The notes under the pieces: model-generated
The model's database searches: none
Seen by the model: the letters and a program-made list of their open reading frames with translations, nothing else
What the model was told of the DNA's origin: nothing
Shown: piece by piece, positions 1 through 12,198 of the stretch
How positions within the stretch are numbered: the stretch's first letter is position 1
Layout: each line of letters opens with the position of its first letter
Source of the DNA: Pyrus communis
Lineage: Eukaryota; Streptophyta; Magnoliopsida; Rosales; Rosaceae
Reading direction: 5' to 3'
DNA length: 64,000 bases
Assembly (NCBI RefSeq): GCF_963583255.1
Contig: NC_084819.1
Location: forward strand, 7,272,001 to 7,336,000
Translations under genes and position numbers: made by a program

Positions 1-1320
1 CAAAGAATCAATCTTCCTTTTAGTTGTTGAATCTCTCTTTAATTTGTGCCAGGTCTTTATGGATGATGTAGAAGTAGTTGATGAAGTCGTCTCATCTAGT
101 CGATACAATGAGTAAACACAAGTCTCAAATAGGGAATGGATATAGGAAGTAAGTTCACAAAACCTGACTATGGTAAAACCCAAGGCAAGACAAAACCCAT
201 AGTCTAAGAAGAAAAGTGAGTTATGCAATATCTTAACACTTCTGCATGATGCAAGTAGGATGTACACAAGAATATAACCAACTCAGGATGGATATCTCAT
301 CAAAACCTCGCTAGGCAACAAAAACCCAATGGGACAAAATGATCCTGATCGTAGTGAAAATAATACATTAAGGTTAATTGAGTATACTTTAGGATACATT
401 CCCTGAGTTTGACAAAACTTCCCTTGAGAACTACAAACATTGTAACTCAAATAATTTATGCATACCAATTCCTTGAACAAGGTTATGAAAGGTGGACTTC
501 GGAAGTGACTTCGTGAAGATCTAAGCAAGGTTGTCTTACTAACGGATCTAATTGATTTCAATCTTCTGATGCTCTTGATGCTAATGTGAAAAGAAAAACT
601 TTGGCTCTATATGTTTTGTGTCGTCTCATTTGATGTATCCTTTCTTGATCTGGTTAATATAAGCGGCATTATCTTCATAAATTGTTGACATCAATGACAA
701 AAGAAAGTCCGTAAGTGCTTTTAAAATGCTCAACAACAACTTTGAGCCAGAAGCATTCATGTGTAGCTTCATAAAAGGTTGAGAATCTTAGCATGGCTCG
801 ATAAATTGCAACTAAGGTTTGTTTGGTTGACCTCCAAGATATTGCAATGTCCCAACGGTAAAGACGTAAGCCATTTGAGAACGTGCATGTGGGTAAGATA
901 AATAACTTGCGTTAGCATAACCAATAAGGCAAGAATCGACTCAAGATTGAGCAGGAGGCGACTCGACTGTAGGATGAGTAGGCATAGAATAATTCCAAAT
1001 TCATAGCACCTTTGAGGTAACAAAGGATGTCTTTAACACCATTAAGTGTCGGCACATTGTTGTATCTTGCTAAAAGATTAACAATAAATGATATGTCTAA
1101 AAGATTGAGCTAAAGTGCCAAATGCATTTAGATATAGAACTTCAGGTTTAAAACCTCTTCTTTATATCCATTAGGACGGAAAAGGTCCCACTTAGCATCT
1201 AGTGTTCGAAGAACCATAAAAGTACTCGAAGGCTTCATTTTATCCTCATTCAAATGTTGCAACACTTTTTGGGTGTAGTTCAATTGGTGGACTAGCTAGA
1301 ATACCATTCGAATAATGCTC
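1..1320 (-). pseudogene. Ty1/copia pol remnant (RT end, RNase H, 3' tail)
   Basis: Read on the minus strand from about 1310 down, broken frames carry the end of a copia polyprotein: the RT/RNase H linker (NLLARYNNVP, complement of about 1050-1090), the RNase H segment ending in NQTNLSCNLSSHAKILNLL (about 770-830), and the region before the PPT (complement of 340-420, 'TCAAACTCAGGGAATGTATCC'). The same order of motifs occurs on the plus strand at 15950-17130, so this is a second copy of that family. Stops and frameshifts are frequent. Its 3' LTR would lie left of the window; no LTR is visible here. Confidence 0.75.
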
Positions 1321-2471
1321 GATTTTTGGGCCAAGGAAGTATCGATTTTTCTAAGATATTTCATCTCAAATTTCGACAAACTGCATCTATCGAAAATATG
1401 GAATGTGACTTTTTAATGAACACACATGGATATTTTTCATTATTTGACATATCTCTGACCAATCAAATACTCTCTTTGACGGTTATACCACATCCGCCCA
1501 GATTGTTTCAACACGTAGGTCTATTTTAGTGAGGGAATACGGAGAAGGTGCGGCACAAAGAGATAGAGCTAAGAATTTTTTTGGTGTAGTTTCTCATCAC
1601 TTTGTGCTTTTATTTATGTAAATATGATGGGCTTTTTGCCCTATAAGGAACACAAATCCAATAACAAAGACCTAGAACATAACTCTAAATACACTTTACT
1701 AAAATTTACAAAATCACACTACTAATTAAATTAAAACCGCAACCTGTAATATATTATATGGTTCGATTCAATATAACTACCTATAATATATTAAAATACT
1801 ACGTATTTGTATGTTATTGGTACCTACAGTACTGTAGCATTCTCATTTTGTATAACCGGTAAAGACATCATGCTTAACTTTCCTTTATGGAAAGAATCAG
1901 CATCTTCATCCTCATCTTTAATCCATAGGTGATAGATTTTTGTATCACCATCTTCATTCTCATTTTATATTTTATGTATTAGGATTTTTTAGTTTAAGAT
2001 TTTATAAATATAGCGTGTAATTTAGTAAGTTAGTCCATTGTAGCTATCATTTTGTACGGCAACATTTTTATTTGTTTTTTCTTTAGTAAAATAATATCTG
2101 TAGTTTCATAATCAATTTGTTTGTATGTTATCATATTCTAATTTTCAATTGTGTGTATGTAATCGAGTTTGAATTTTTTTTGGTTTGTTATGCTCAGGTT
2201 GGAATGTTTGGAGGTCTCTAATGGTAACTTATGCTTTACGTCTGAACAACAGTCCAACTGTGCATGCATGGAGGTCTCTAGAATTACGGTAACGTAATTA
2301 CAATGGTATTTTGCACTGAGAACGCAACGATGCAACTCGAGGAGGAAAATCTTTCTTGAGATGTTGCACACGCTTGTTGTATTGTGTTTATCTTTGTTAT
2401 CACGTAGCTTAATTTGTAATTTGATGAGAATTATAAGTATGTCAGAAAAGAAAAAATAGTTTACATAGTAT
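1321..2471. other. Intergenic, no gene seen
   Basis: AT-rich sequence without a credible coding frame. A 10-bp motif, ggaggtctct, occurs twice (about 2210 and 2270). A trace of the copia remnant may extend into the first bases. Nothing else is assignable by eye. Confidence 0.5.
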
Positions 2472-3118
2472 AACTTAGAGATTTTTTTTTTGAAATGTCA
2501 TATGAACTTATTCACATTTTTCAATTTCTCATAAGAACTAAAATTTTGAGTGATTTGTTATATTAGTTTTTTGAATCATTAATTTGTCATCTCATCCTAA
2601 CTCCGTTAAGTTTTTCATCTAAAATAAGTTTGTGTTAAGAATTATTTCATATTTTTGACCTCCTTTTTTTTTTATACAAAAATACATGTACACTAGGGGT
2701 GTGGAAATACATTGAATTTGAACTCCTGACAGTCTTTTCCTAAGTTCTCTACTTTTATTTGTATAAATCTAGAAAATTTGACAAGTAGAAAAAAACATGC
2801 AAGGGTCGTTTCAAAAATCTGTAGTAAATACTTAAAAAGGACCTTAGGCTCACCAACATGAGTTTAACTAATTGCAAGCTTTGAGAATTCTATATGATTA
2901 ATCATGTCCACTGGAAAGCAGTACTCAAAATTTCCGAAATAACCTTAAAAACAAGTCATGTGTGGAGTTAGAGTAAGATGACAAATTAATGATTTCAAAA
3001 AATTTATATGACAAATCGCTAACAATTGTAGTTCATATGACAAATTGAAAAAGACATATAAATTCATATAACATTTAAAAAAAATTTCATATAACATTTA
3101 AAAAAATTCCTATAATTT
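2472..3118. mobile_element. Mutator-like MITE with long inverted arms
   Basis: The left arm (about 2472-2610) and the reverse complement of the right arm (about 2955-3118) align over about 140 bp, sharing blocks such as 'ttcatatgacaaattgaaaa' read in opposite directions and 'atcattaatttgtcatct'. The roughly 350-bp middle has no coding capacity. Long arms without a transposase suggest a non-autonomous Mutator-like or foldback element. No clean target duplication was found, so the ends are approximate. Confidence 0.6.
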
Positions 3119-3393
3119 AACCTTCAATCATAATCCAAAGAAGGAACTAAAAAAAGTCATGATCACCAAAGAGAATATTGAAGCTGGTTGCAAAACTTTA
3201 ATAATTAGGTATTTTGAACAGGAACATATATGCCAAAGTCTTGTTTCCCTTGTTGTAACGTCATCTTCACTGGCCTAACCTTTTAACTCCCACTTAGTAT
3301 TGTCTCATATATAAATTATGTACGGCTGAGATAAAACATATATATGCCACTTTTATTGTGGTAGTGTGTCTGTTGTCCCTTTTTATGTGCTTT

Positions 3394-4052
3394 TTTTGGT
3401 GTCTTTTTACTAATATTTTAACACAATGTTCTATGACTTAATTAAGAGATAACTCTATTAATTTTTTTGTTTGGCATTTATAATAAAAAAAATATCTAAA
3501 ATACGTGACGTATGGAAGTCTTTTTGTTAAAAAAAGCGTATGACGGGTCGATCTTTGTCTCCACTCTCATCTCTCAAACTCTAGCAAAATCCTAACACCA
3601 TTAACGTTCACTTTTTTTCCTGGTTTTTGGTTGACAAGGTGGGCAAAGCTCCCAATTATTTCTCAATGGTTGTAAAGCTATTTTCTCTATGGTATTAAAA
3701 ATCTCAATTGTATGGAAATTTTGGTGTACGTTCTTGTGCAACACCTAGTTCAACAGATCTACTCCTTGAGAAGTAACAACATACACAAAATCGCAAGTGA
3801 GATATGAATTCTTTCGATAATCACTTAAGACCATTATTTCGCCGCACTATCAATACGAATTCTCTCTCTATCAACATGAATTCTCTCCATACGCTTTTTC
3901 TTGAAACGGACCTCCTCCATACGCTGCTTGCATATTTCTTCGGATTTTAGTTTTTATATAATTTTTAAATGCCAAATAAAAACGCTAACAGGATTATTTT
4001 CAATTAAATCATAAGAAATCTGTCAAAATATTAGTAAGAGGACACGTAAACG
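3394..4052. mobile_element. Second Mutator-like MITE
   Basis: Both arms begin with 'actaatatttt' and share 'tttggcattta' and 'cgtatgga' in the same order when the right arm (about 3880-4052) is reverse complemented against the left (3394-3525). The centre (3530-3880) is not protein coding. Family and exact ends are uncertain; the arms are diverged, so the insertion is old. Confidence 0.5.
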
Positions 4053-4495
4053 GCAGATCTGCAGTTGATAGGGACCGTTGTTAACAAGAAAGTAGTGTCA
4101 TTTGACTGGGAAATAGATGATTGTGGGGTTTTGCCTTCCAAATCATTCCGCCATTTGCGACATGATTGAATGAGATCAAAAAAGAAAAATAAAATAAAAT
4201 TGGAGAGTAGAGTAGATACCATTCCATTCCTCAAAATTCATATTTTATTTAATCCATTATTTTAATATGTTTTTGCTTTCGGTATTAAATTAAATAATTT
4301 GGGTTTTAGGCTTTTGATTATGGGCCATATGGGAAGTCATGTTTAAAGGTCTTTGCTTAGCCATAAAAATTAGTAAAAATAAGAAGTTAAGGAAAAGGTC
4401 TTTCTCACTTTCCATATCTTCATGCATAATTGCATTTTTGAAAGGAAAAAGGGGAAAAGAACTCATTAAACTTCCTTTGTAGTGACTTCAACTAC
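4053..4495. other. AT-rich intergenic, nothing assigned
   Basis: No open frame with recognisable content, no inverted or direct repeat strong enough to call. Confidence 0.45.
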
Positions 4496-4617
4496 GACAT
4501 TATTTACACTAAAGGGGTGAAGAAGTGGGTTAGTCTTATAATGAACTACTAATAATACGGTTCAAATTCGTATTTAAATAAAGAAGAAAATCATTAGACG
4601 ATGGTATTAAGTGGCCC
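4496..4617 (-). mobile_element. Diverged tRNA-derived SINE
   Basis: Matches the SINE copies at 17412 and 28854 in motif order: 'cgacattatttacactaaag', then 'cggttcaaattcg', then 'gatggtattaagtggc'. Read on the minus strand the last part is the tRNA-like head. The box B region is partly lost, so this is the oldest of the three copies. Confidence 0.5.
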
Positions 4618-4795
4618 ATTTAAACTTTATGTTGTGTTTCATAAATTTAATTTTCCATTAATTATGTGAGCTCTAAAAATTCAAATTCAAATTGGTAGCA
4701 TGTCATGGTCTCCATTAATTATCAGTGCTCTAGGCTTCTGCAGTCTACCCAGTTTGAGATGGAAAACGCTTTAACATTATTTTCTTTCTTTGGGT

Positions 4796-5236
4796 CAAAA
4801 ATTGATTTGTATTTTGAACTCCTACATTATATGGTATGCAACTAGACTAGCATAAATCCAGTATCGCTTTTTAATCAAAATGATCTTTGAAATTAATATA
4901 ATTTTTTGCTTTGGTCCCTGACATGAAAATCGATAGAAATAGTTTTTGAGTTTGTCTGCCGTAAATCATTTTGATTTTTCCGTGAAAAATCTGTCAATAT
5001 CATCGTTAAGTGGAGGGGTTGGTTTGACAAAAATACCCTTAAAAAGTGGCCACATGGTTGTTCACGGGACACTTTAACAAGGACATTGTTAGATTTTTCC
5101 TAAAAGAACCAAAATAATGTTGAACAACCTGAAGGACCACTTTTATCGATTTGCATTGTCAATAATTAAAGTAAAAAGTTATGAAATTCCAAGACCATTT
5201 TGATTAAAAATTCAAATTACAAATCAAAACGTATAA
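4796..5236. mobile_element. Inverted-repeat MITE
   Basis: The left arm at 4868-4960 ('tttttaatcaaaatgatctt', then 'aaaatcgatagaaat') matches the reverse complement of 5150-5220 ('tttttaatcaaaatggtctt', then 'gcaaatcgataaaa'). The outer ends also pair ('ttgatttgtattttgaa' with 'attacaaatcaaaacg'). No coding potential; superfamily not determined. Confidence 0.55.
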
Positions 5237-6276
5237 GTTGAGTTATACACCATACTGGTAATCGAGTCAAGGCAACATATGTTTCATGTGGAGGAGTGGG
5301 TTGGAAGTTGGGCTACTTGGGCCTAACTTTTATTGCTTAAAACATGGGCCTGTACATATTAACCAAACCAGTCGGACTTGAAATCATAAAGGGATTAGCT
5401 GAGGCCCATGTGGTGCATGAGATATATAACAAGGGAAAACGAACATTAATCCCAAGCAAGAATTCATTAGCAAACCCTAGAATTCACTATGATATTGAAT
5501 AAATTCAAGTTTGATTGAATAATTAGATGAAAAGATAACAATTCCACACCTAAGAAGTGTATTAATACGTCCATAACATAAAACCAAACCCTAGAAGGAT
5601 AGTAACAAACTACCAAATGTATCCCTAAAACTTAGACGATGGTTTGGGATAGTAAATGAAGAATTTTGGCCAAATTTCTCGTGACTACTTTATCTATGGT
5701 GATCCTCATTTTTATGTTGCCCTTAGGCTTCCTTATAAATTGGGTCGACTCCACAACTTAGTGATTTTTGGTCCGAACTGCGTACTATCTAAAGAGAGGT
5801 GAATTCAAATACGATCCATTTGCAATCAAGGTAAAAACATGTGTTACGGTAAAATGAATGTCTCATTACACACGAGTTGGTATCATTGATAGTGCTCTTG
5901 CACGATTCAAATTGTGTGACGAGTCAATTGAAATTTCGAATGAAGTGTGATGAGGATTGAAATATTAAAATTGTCTAATGAGACGTGTGAATATCATATC
6001 CCCTAATTATATGATAATAAAAGTATGACTATATCTTTGAAAACAATATTTAAATCAGTTAGTGTCATGCTTATGTGTCTATGTAAGGCAAGTGGTGGAT
6101 TGCACTTCCGAATAATGTAATCATATTGATGGTGATTGGTTATGTGAATTGATCAAGTGTTCTATGAAAATGTTATGTGTGTGTAATGTATATTTTATAT
6201 TATAAAAGCAAATTACGAAAACTATGCCTGTATTAGAATTAGGGGATGACTAGATTGACATATTATTCTGGTTAGG
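5237..6276. other. Gene-free stretch
   Basis: AT-rich, no recognised gene or repeat; frames are short and interrupted. Confidence 0.45.
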
Positions 6277-6425
6277 GATGTGCTATTCACATACTATTTT
6301 TTACTTCTTATACATCACTTATTAATTTTTATTTTTTGATCTTCTTTAATTCAGTAGATCCGACAACCACAATTTAAAAGAATGTGTATGAAATAAAAAA
6401 AAAGCGTGTAGATATCACACCTTTA
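6277..6425. mobile_element. Short MITE, same family as 41543-41690
   Basis: Begins 'gatgtgctattcacatac' and ends with an inverted counterpart ('gtgtagatatcacacctt'). Internal 'gatccgacaaccacaattt' matches the 'tcggctgtcagatc' core, reversed, of the 41543 element. It lies next to the solo LTR starting at 6458. Confidence 0.5.
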
Positions 6426-6457
6426 TGATTATTCATTTTGTATATGATTTTTCTTAC

Positions 6458-7579
6458 TGTTGACCCTAAAAATTACAAAACCTACGTGGCGCGCAGGCCG
6501 AGTAACTAGTAAGCTAACTACGTCCTTCGGTCGAATGCGGGGCGTGCCAACTCGTCGGCCGAGCCTGGCCGAGGAGTAAAATTTGTTGATGTAGCTTTGA
6601 GCGCGTTGCTGACTTCTTTAACTTGCGATTGCGACCGAGGAAGGAACACTCTCGGTCTCTAGGTTCTACAGCCTGAAGACAAGGCTGCTAATTCTGCGGA
6701 GTTCACAAATCGTCCGAGCCCGATTCGGTTACTGTGATTATATTCGTGAGAGTATAAGCACGTCGAATCGAGACCAAGGTGTATGGGCACAGGTACTTGA
6801 ACGTGATGTATGTCTTGATAGTAAACGTAGTTCGGCCGTCGGAATGCCGAACCCTGAAACTCACTTGTGAGTATCCAATCATAAAACCACTCGGCAACCA
6901 GTGCGCCGAGCAATGTAATTCGTAACACCTAACTATGCCGAGAAGGCTAGCAAGGTGACCTCTGCCAACAAAGGTTCGAAAACCTTTCTCGACCGAGACT
7001 TGGATAGATAATCGGTCGACCTCGACGCAGTGCTGTTTATCCAAACTGAAGATGCTTCTCGGTCGGCTGATTCTGCGGCAGCAGTGCTGTTTATCCAAAC
7101 TGAAGGTGCTCGCCGGGCGCTTCCACAGTGCTGTTTATCCAAACTGAAGGTGTGTCGGCAGGAAAAGAAAAGGAAAAAAATCTCAAGGTGTTGAGAGGTT
7201 TTGCGCAGGGCAATTGTATGCTGATTTGAAGGTCTTCTGAATGGTGTTCGCAGCCTTGTATTTATAGAAGCAGATGTGTGGTGCGGGTTCACTTGTGTAG
7301 AATTTGATTTTAATTCAAACTCACCAGCTAGAGTCTAGGTCAAAGACTTCTCAAGATAAGCAACAACCTATTTTTTAGATGTCATCATTATCTCCACATT
7401 TTTAGAAATAATTTTCTTAATCCACTCGCCAGATAACATTGTGATTGTTAAAATCATAATATTATCTAGACAAATTATTAATCAATTATCTCAACCTTCT
7501 TCCAATCCAGTGGCTCAGAATTTTACTCATTCTACGGTCTCGATTGCTCAGGCCGATAGTGTAAAATCGGGTTCAAACA
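6458..7579 (-). mobile_element. Solo LTR with 5-bp target duplication
   Basis: On the plus strand it runs from TGTTGACCC to TTCAAACA, the TG...CA termini of an LTR, and is flanked by perfect cttac copies (6453-6457 and 7580-7584). There is no second LTR or pol sequence nearby, so it is a solo LTR left by recombination. It is GC-richer than its surroundings and holds three copies of a 21-bp core (see the repeat at 7027-7157). Minus orientation is inferred from a possible promoter near the 5-prime side and is weak; the family, probably gypsy, is not proven. Confidence 0.85.
7027..7157. repeat. Three tandem-like copies inside the LTR
   Basis: The core 'gtgctgtttatccaaactga' recurs at about 7030, 7084 and 7129, spaced about 54 and 46 bp, with 'agatgct/aggtgct' following. 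Such arrays are common in LTR U3 regions and may be enhancer-like; that role is inference. Confidence 0.75.
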
Positions 7580-7854
7580 CTTACACTCATTACTTTTTAT
7601 TTTATATTACCAAGTGAGTTGTTATGTGGTTAGACAGATTATTGACCAGGTGTTGGATTGTCAGGTTTACTCTTTGTTTATTTTGTTATCGTTCATTGTT
7701 ATGATTATCGAGCGTTACTTTTTTATTTTTTATCTTTTTTGGTGTGGAACATATATTTTTGTAAACATCAACCTTGTGTACTTGTGGTAGTGGACTATAA
7801 TTATTTGTTGTTTAGTTTTTTATTTTTATTTTTATTTTTTTTTAACAAACAATA

Positions 7855-8103
7855 TGTTATAAACTTCTTATTTAAGTGTGATTGTGTAAATCGTAGATTA
7901 GATTTGATTCTAATTATTCTACCCTATTAGGATTTGTATTCCTTGCCGGAGAAGAATTTCTTCTCTTTCTTATTACTATAAATAAAGGTACTGCGTGGGG
8001 GGAATAACACATCCTCCACACAATCCTACAAACACATATCTCTTTATATTTTCTCTGTGCCGCCGGCTCCCTCTCTCCTGTCAGTTAAATATAGGCCATA
8101 ACA
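7855..8103 (+). repeat. 5' LTR of old copia element
   Basis: A 249-bp LTR running TGTTATAAAC...CATAACA. It matches the 3' LTR at 17132-17411 with roughly 10 percent differences. A TATA box (tataaata) lies near 7978. The next bases, 'tgttatcagcacgttcc', sit at the primer-binding position but are not the initiator-Met motif. The flank caata (7850-7854) corresponds to cgata after the 3' LTR. Confidence 0.9.
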
Positions 8104-8314
8104 TGTTATCAGCACGTTCCTACCGATGCGTTTAGGAATCTGACGTGGAAGTTTTCTACATCAAACTAGTTCACTAATATCATCACTCAATCAAGTTCTT
8201 TCAAAACAATGGTTTTTATCTCGATATTTGTGCAGCCCTAATAGCATGAACATTCAACATAATACTTGACCCAACTTTACGTTTTTCAAATTTTAGATTC
8301 TACATAAATTGTGT

Positions 8315-8889
8315 ATGGGATGGCAACGGGGTGGATTGGGTTCGGATGTGCCATCCCCATACCCGAACCCGTATAATCCCCAAACGGGTTTTTCCCATAA
8401 CCGAACCCGTCGGGTGACCGATTTTTGATAGGGGAACGGTTTTTCCCATTATGATATTTATATATTTATTTATATTATTGACAAAATGAAGAATATAAAA
8501 AAAAGATATTAAATAAATTGCTATTATTAATACAATTGATACAATGCATCTAATGAGTAATATTAAAAATTTATATTACTAAGAAAACATTTACCCTCTT
8601 GAAAATTATAAGCATATAATTTCTATTATTAATGATATAAAAGTAAATAATTAATTTCATATTTTCATATAATAAATATTTACATTTTTTAATTCATAGA
8701 TGAAATGGTTTGGTTTCGGGTATGGGTTTGGGGCGAATACCCCAATAACCATAACCGAACCCGAAATCGAAAAATTTATCTGACGGTTACCCATAACCGT
8801 AAAATACCCGAAATTCTATGCCTGAAACTGAACTATACGGATTGGTTACTTCGGGGATCAATTTTGACGGGTTAAATTGCCATCCTTAG
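8315..8889. mobile_element. Non-autonomous hAT-type MITE
   Basis: Starts 'gggatggcaacggggtgg' and ends 'gggttaaattgccatcctta', which pair as terminal inverted repeats (GGATGGCAA). The next inner segments also pair ('cccgaacccg' against 'cgggttcggg' types). About 575 bp, no transposase. The 8-bp duplication expected for hAT is not clear, perhaps because an LTR begins at 8894. Confidence 0.6.
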
Positions 8890-8893
8890 CATG

Positions 8894-10560
8894 TGTTGGA
8901 GATATGCCTTGAAAGTCAATCTTTGGAAGAAACCTTTCAGGACAATGTCTATATGTATAGATAACTCTAATACAGCAAAAGGCAAAGTCACTCATTAAGA
9001 CTATCTCAATAAATGGTATACGTCCAAAATAGTGAATCCATGGACAATGGATCGATGGAAGAAGTAATCTAATGATGTTAGACTCCAGAGATCTTCTTCA
9101 CATAACCATAATGTCCAAAATGTTCCTGGTCATATGATTGTTAGAGGGACACTGACAATACATAGACCAGTACATACTATGTCCCCTTCAAATGGGAAAG
9201 ATGGAAAGTCTCAAGCCATTCATGTAGTGATACTAAGACAAATATGTAGGTGCTCATTAAGGGAATGAGTTCACTGAACACAATCAAACGAGAGTACTTG
9301 CATGGAGGTCTACTCACATGTCAAGCAAGTAACTCTACTGGTTGGAATAATGTAAGTAATCCTTTGACCTGAGACATCATAGTTGTCTTAGGGATATGTT
9401 GTTGATCATTTGATAATGAGACGTGACCACATTTCATCTTGGATGTGTTCTGTGCATTGTTGGGGTTAGTGATTTATTCTCAGAGGCATGTGAATGTTCA
9501 ACAAGGGATCTCTAATCCTCGTTATGAGAGGAAAAATACTCTAAGATATGATTCGGGAATCTTCGACCGAAGTATCGAGAATTGAATCATATAGCTTAGT
9601 AAAATCACATTAGGGGTTTGACATAAAGTATCCATATCCTAGTAATGTGATTGTGAGTATTGTATTAGATACATTGTAATTCCAATTGAATAGGTTCTTC
9701 GACCAAATTCTACATTAGCTTGGGTAGCCATGATATACGGTTAGATGTCACTCATGGCTTGTGGGTTCTTCTAGATGATTAAATAAGTAGTCCTCAAAGA
9801 AGAAAAGGAGAATTAAAAGTAAGTGATTGCATAAACACTAATCAATTGGATTGACACCAATCACCAATCACATCAATTGGATTGTACACCGATACACTCG
9901 TGTGTTGAGAAAATTAACGGATGATGGAATTAATTAATTGGATTAATTAAGTTTTATGATTGATTAGTATGTCTAAATAAATCATAGAGACGATAAAAGA
10001 TCGTTTTGGGCTTAAAGAAAAGTTCAAGTACTTTTGGGTCCATTGGGCCCAAACTCATTAGGCTTTTAATTCAAGCATAAAAATGACTTAAATTAATAAA
10101 AGCCAAAGCCCAAACTATCACATAGTGGCCGGCCAATAGGGTGAGTAAATGAGAGAGGGTAAAAGTTAATTGTTAACTTACTTATCTCACCTTTATATAG
10201 AAAGATATAGGAAAAGGTTCTTTAGGGTTTTTGTGTGAGCTTTTGCCCCAAGGGAAAAACAAAAATCTCTCTCTCTTTCTCTCTCTCACACAAGGCCGAC
10301 CACCAAGAGGAAAAAATAGCTAATCATCTCTTCTCCTTTTGGTTATTCCAACATCCATCTCACTACACTAGTGGGTGTGGATCTTTAGAGGTTTTCTACC
10401 TTGGAGACTAGAGGAGAATCAAAGAAGTTCCAAACCTATCAAGGTGGAGGAAACAAGGAGGGAGGCTAGGCTCAAGAACTTCCAAGAGGAGAGGTCTTGG
10501 AGGTGGTCACTTATTGGACTCAAGTCAAGGTTCAAAGGTAAAACACATTTCTCCTTAAAC
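8894..10560 (+). mobile_element. LTR-like sequence starting TGTTGGAGATATGCC
   Basis: Begins with the TGTTGG start typical of copia LTRs, directly after the MITE. The part from about 9640 to 10560 matches 53022-53760 in the same order: 'gtgagtattgtattagat', the 'gtcactcatggcttg' block, a TC-rich 5'-leader-like part and 'gagaggttttctaccttgg'. It resembles the long LTR of a SIRE/Maximus-type copia (recalled likeness). The right end and target duplication were not found, so the end is approximate. It may be a solo or partial LTR nested in the older copia element. Confidence 0.45.
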
Positions 10561-12198
10561 TTGTTTTTCAATAAGTTTCTTAGATGCAACAAATATGAAC
10601 CTATGCTTCTTGAAGGGGATTTGCATGACTATAGCTTTGATAATATGCTTCCGTTGCTTATGTATGTTAATTTTGAATTGAATATGCATGCTAGTCACTT
10701 GAAATCCCACTTAAATCTCAATATTTCCCTTTAGTATGCATTATATTCATAATTGTTGAATTATGTGAATTGCTATTGCCATGAATTGCATCAAATATAT
10801 GTCCATGCATTGAATTATTTAATTGAATATGTATGCAATTGAATTAGTTTATAATATGGAATTAAGAAAAAAAATTAAAATTAGGGTTTATTCTAAACCC
10901 CACCTTGTCATCTCACTGCGAGTCGCCGACTTCCCAGCTGCGCTGCGTTGAGCCACCAGCCCTAGGCATGTAGCCTAAGTGGCTGAGCTGAGCCGCGAGA
11001 CCATAGAGCTAGGGCCATGGGCTTCTGGTTTTGAAACCTAGAAAAACCTGACACCTTCAATGGCGTCTCTACCATCACAAGTGGGCCTGCAGCCCAACCT
11101 TGACCTTGGGTCACCGTCCCAACGGCTTGAAGCTCATCCACCGATGTTGATTGATCGAGATTCCTTCGAATCTCGTTGGATTTTTTGAAATTCTGATTCG
11201 AATTTCTAGGGTTTTGGTTGAAACGTTGAGATTTCTTTATCTCCGTTCATATTCGTGATCCCCATTGACTCACGAACTCGCCCCAAGAATTTTTGTTCGA
11301 AAACATGGCCGCCTAAAGTGGCGGTGCCGGTCATCTTTGCTAGCAAGTGCACCCAGCTATGACTGGGGTGTTCCCAACCTAAGCCCAATTAGGCCTTGGT
11401 TTTCTCGGCCTAAATAAAAAAAAAAAAAAAATCCTTTTGGGCTTACCTGCAACGGCCCAAAACCATAAGCTCAGCCCAATTCAACACTAGCTCGTAGGGC
11501 TATGGTGTCCCTGTGCATAAAACCGCACCAGATCCTAGCCCGTAGCTGGTGAGTCGGTACACTTGCACTGTGACACACTTGATCACAGCTCCGCATAGTT
11601 GTGGTGCTCCTATGTACCACGATGCACATGATTGTGCCCCCCCCGGGTACATGTGTCCGCAATGCACCAGTTCAGAACTCTTTTTGGGCTTGATTAGCCC
11701 GTCCCTAACCCAACCCAATTTCTTTGGGCCTGGACCTCACGGTTTCATTTTTCCTAGCTTACTCATGGACTTTGGTCCATGTTTTTGGACCCCGAGGTCT
11801 AATTCTTTATTTTTTTTTAGACAATTTGAGTTTTATAATTTTTTGCCCACACTTTAAATTTGGTTTGAAGTCCAAATAATTAATCCAATTATAGACCTGA
11901 AGTTCTATTTGCATATTTTCTTGTTGCATATTTCTATATATATTTGTGTTTGTTTGCAGGAACATATGAACCTGAAGTTCATAATTATTTCGAAACTTGA
12001 AATTTCTAGAAACATGCCTTGTTTGAAAACTGAAGTTTTCCTCATAAACATCACCCATGAAAACCCAAAGCTTTTTCATGTAAATTTAAACCAATACATG
12101 TCTATTAGAACCTGAATGTTCTACTCCTATGTGAATGGATTGATTTTTTTCTCTATTACACTAACCACATCTTGTCCATTTATTTTGTGATAGGAACA
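10561..12198 (+). other. Untranslated leader of the copia element
   Basis: Lies between the LTR-like insert and the gag start. It includes a GC-richer block (10910-11760) and, close to gag, repeated 'gaacctgaagttc'-like phrases (11899, 11968, 12110). Frames here are open by chance and do not resemble known proteins. It is probably the element's own leader, possibly with further unrecognised insertions. Confidence 0.4.

Noticed and set aside
10375..10734. 119-codon plus-strand frame
   Set aside because: It lies in LTR-like repeat sequence, and the matching stretch near 53700-53950 does not keep the same frame.
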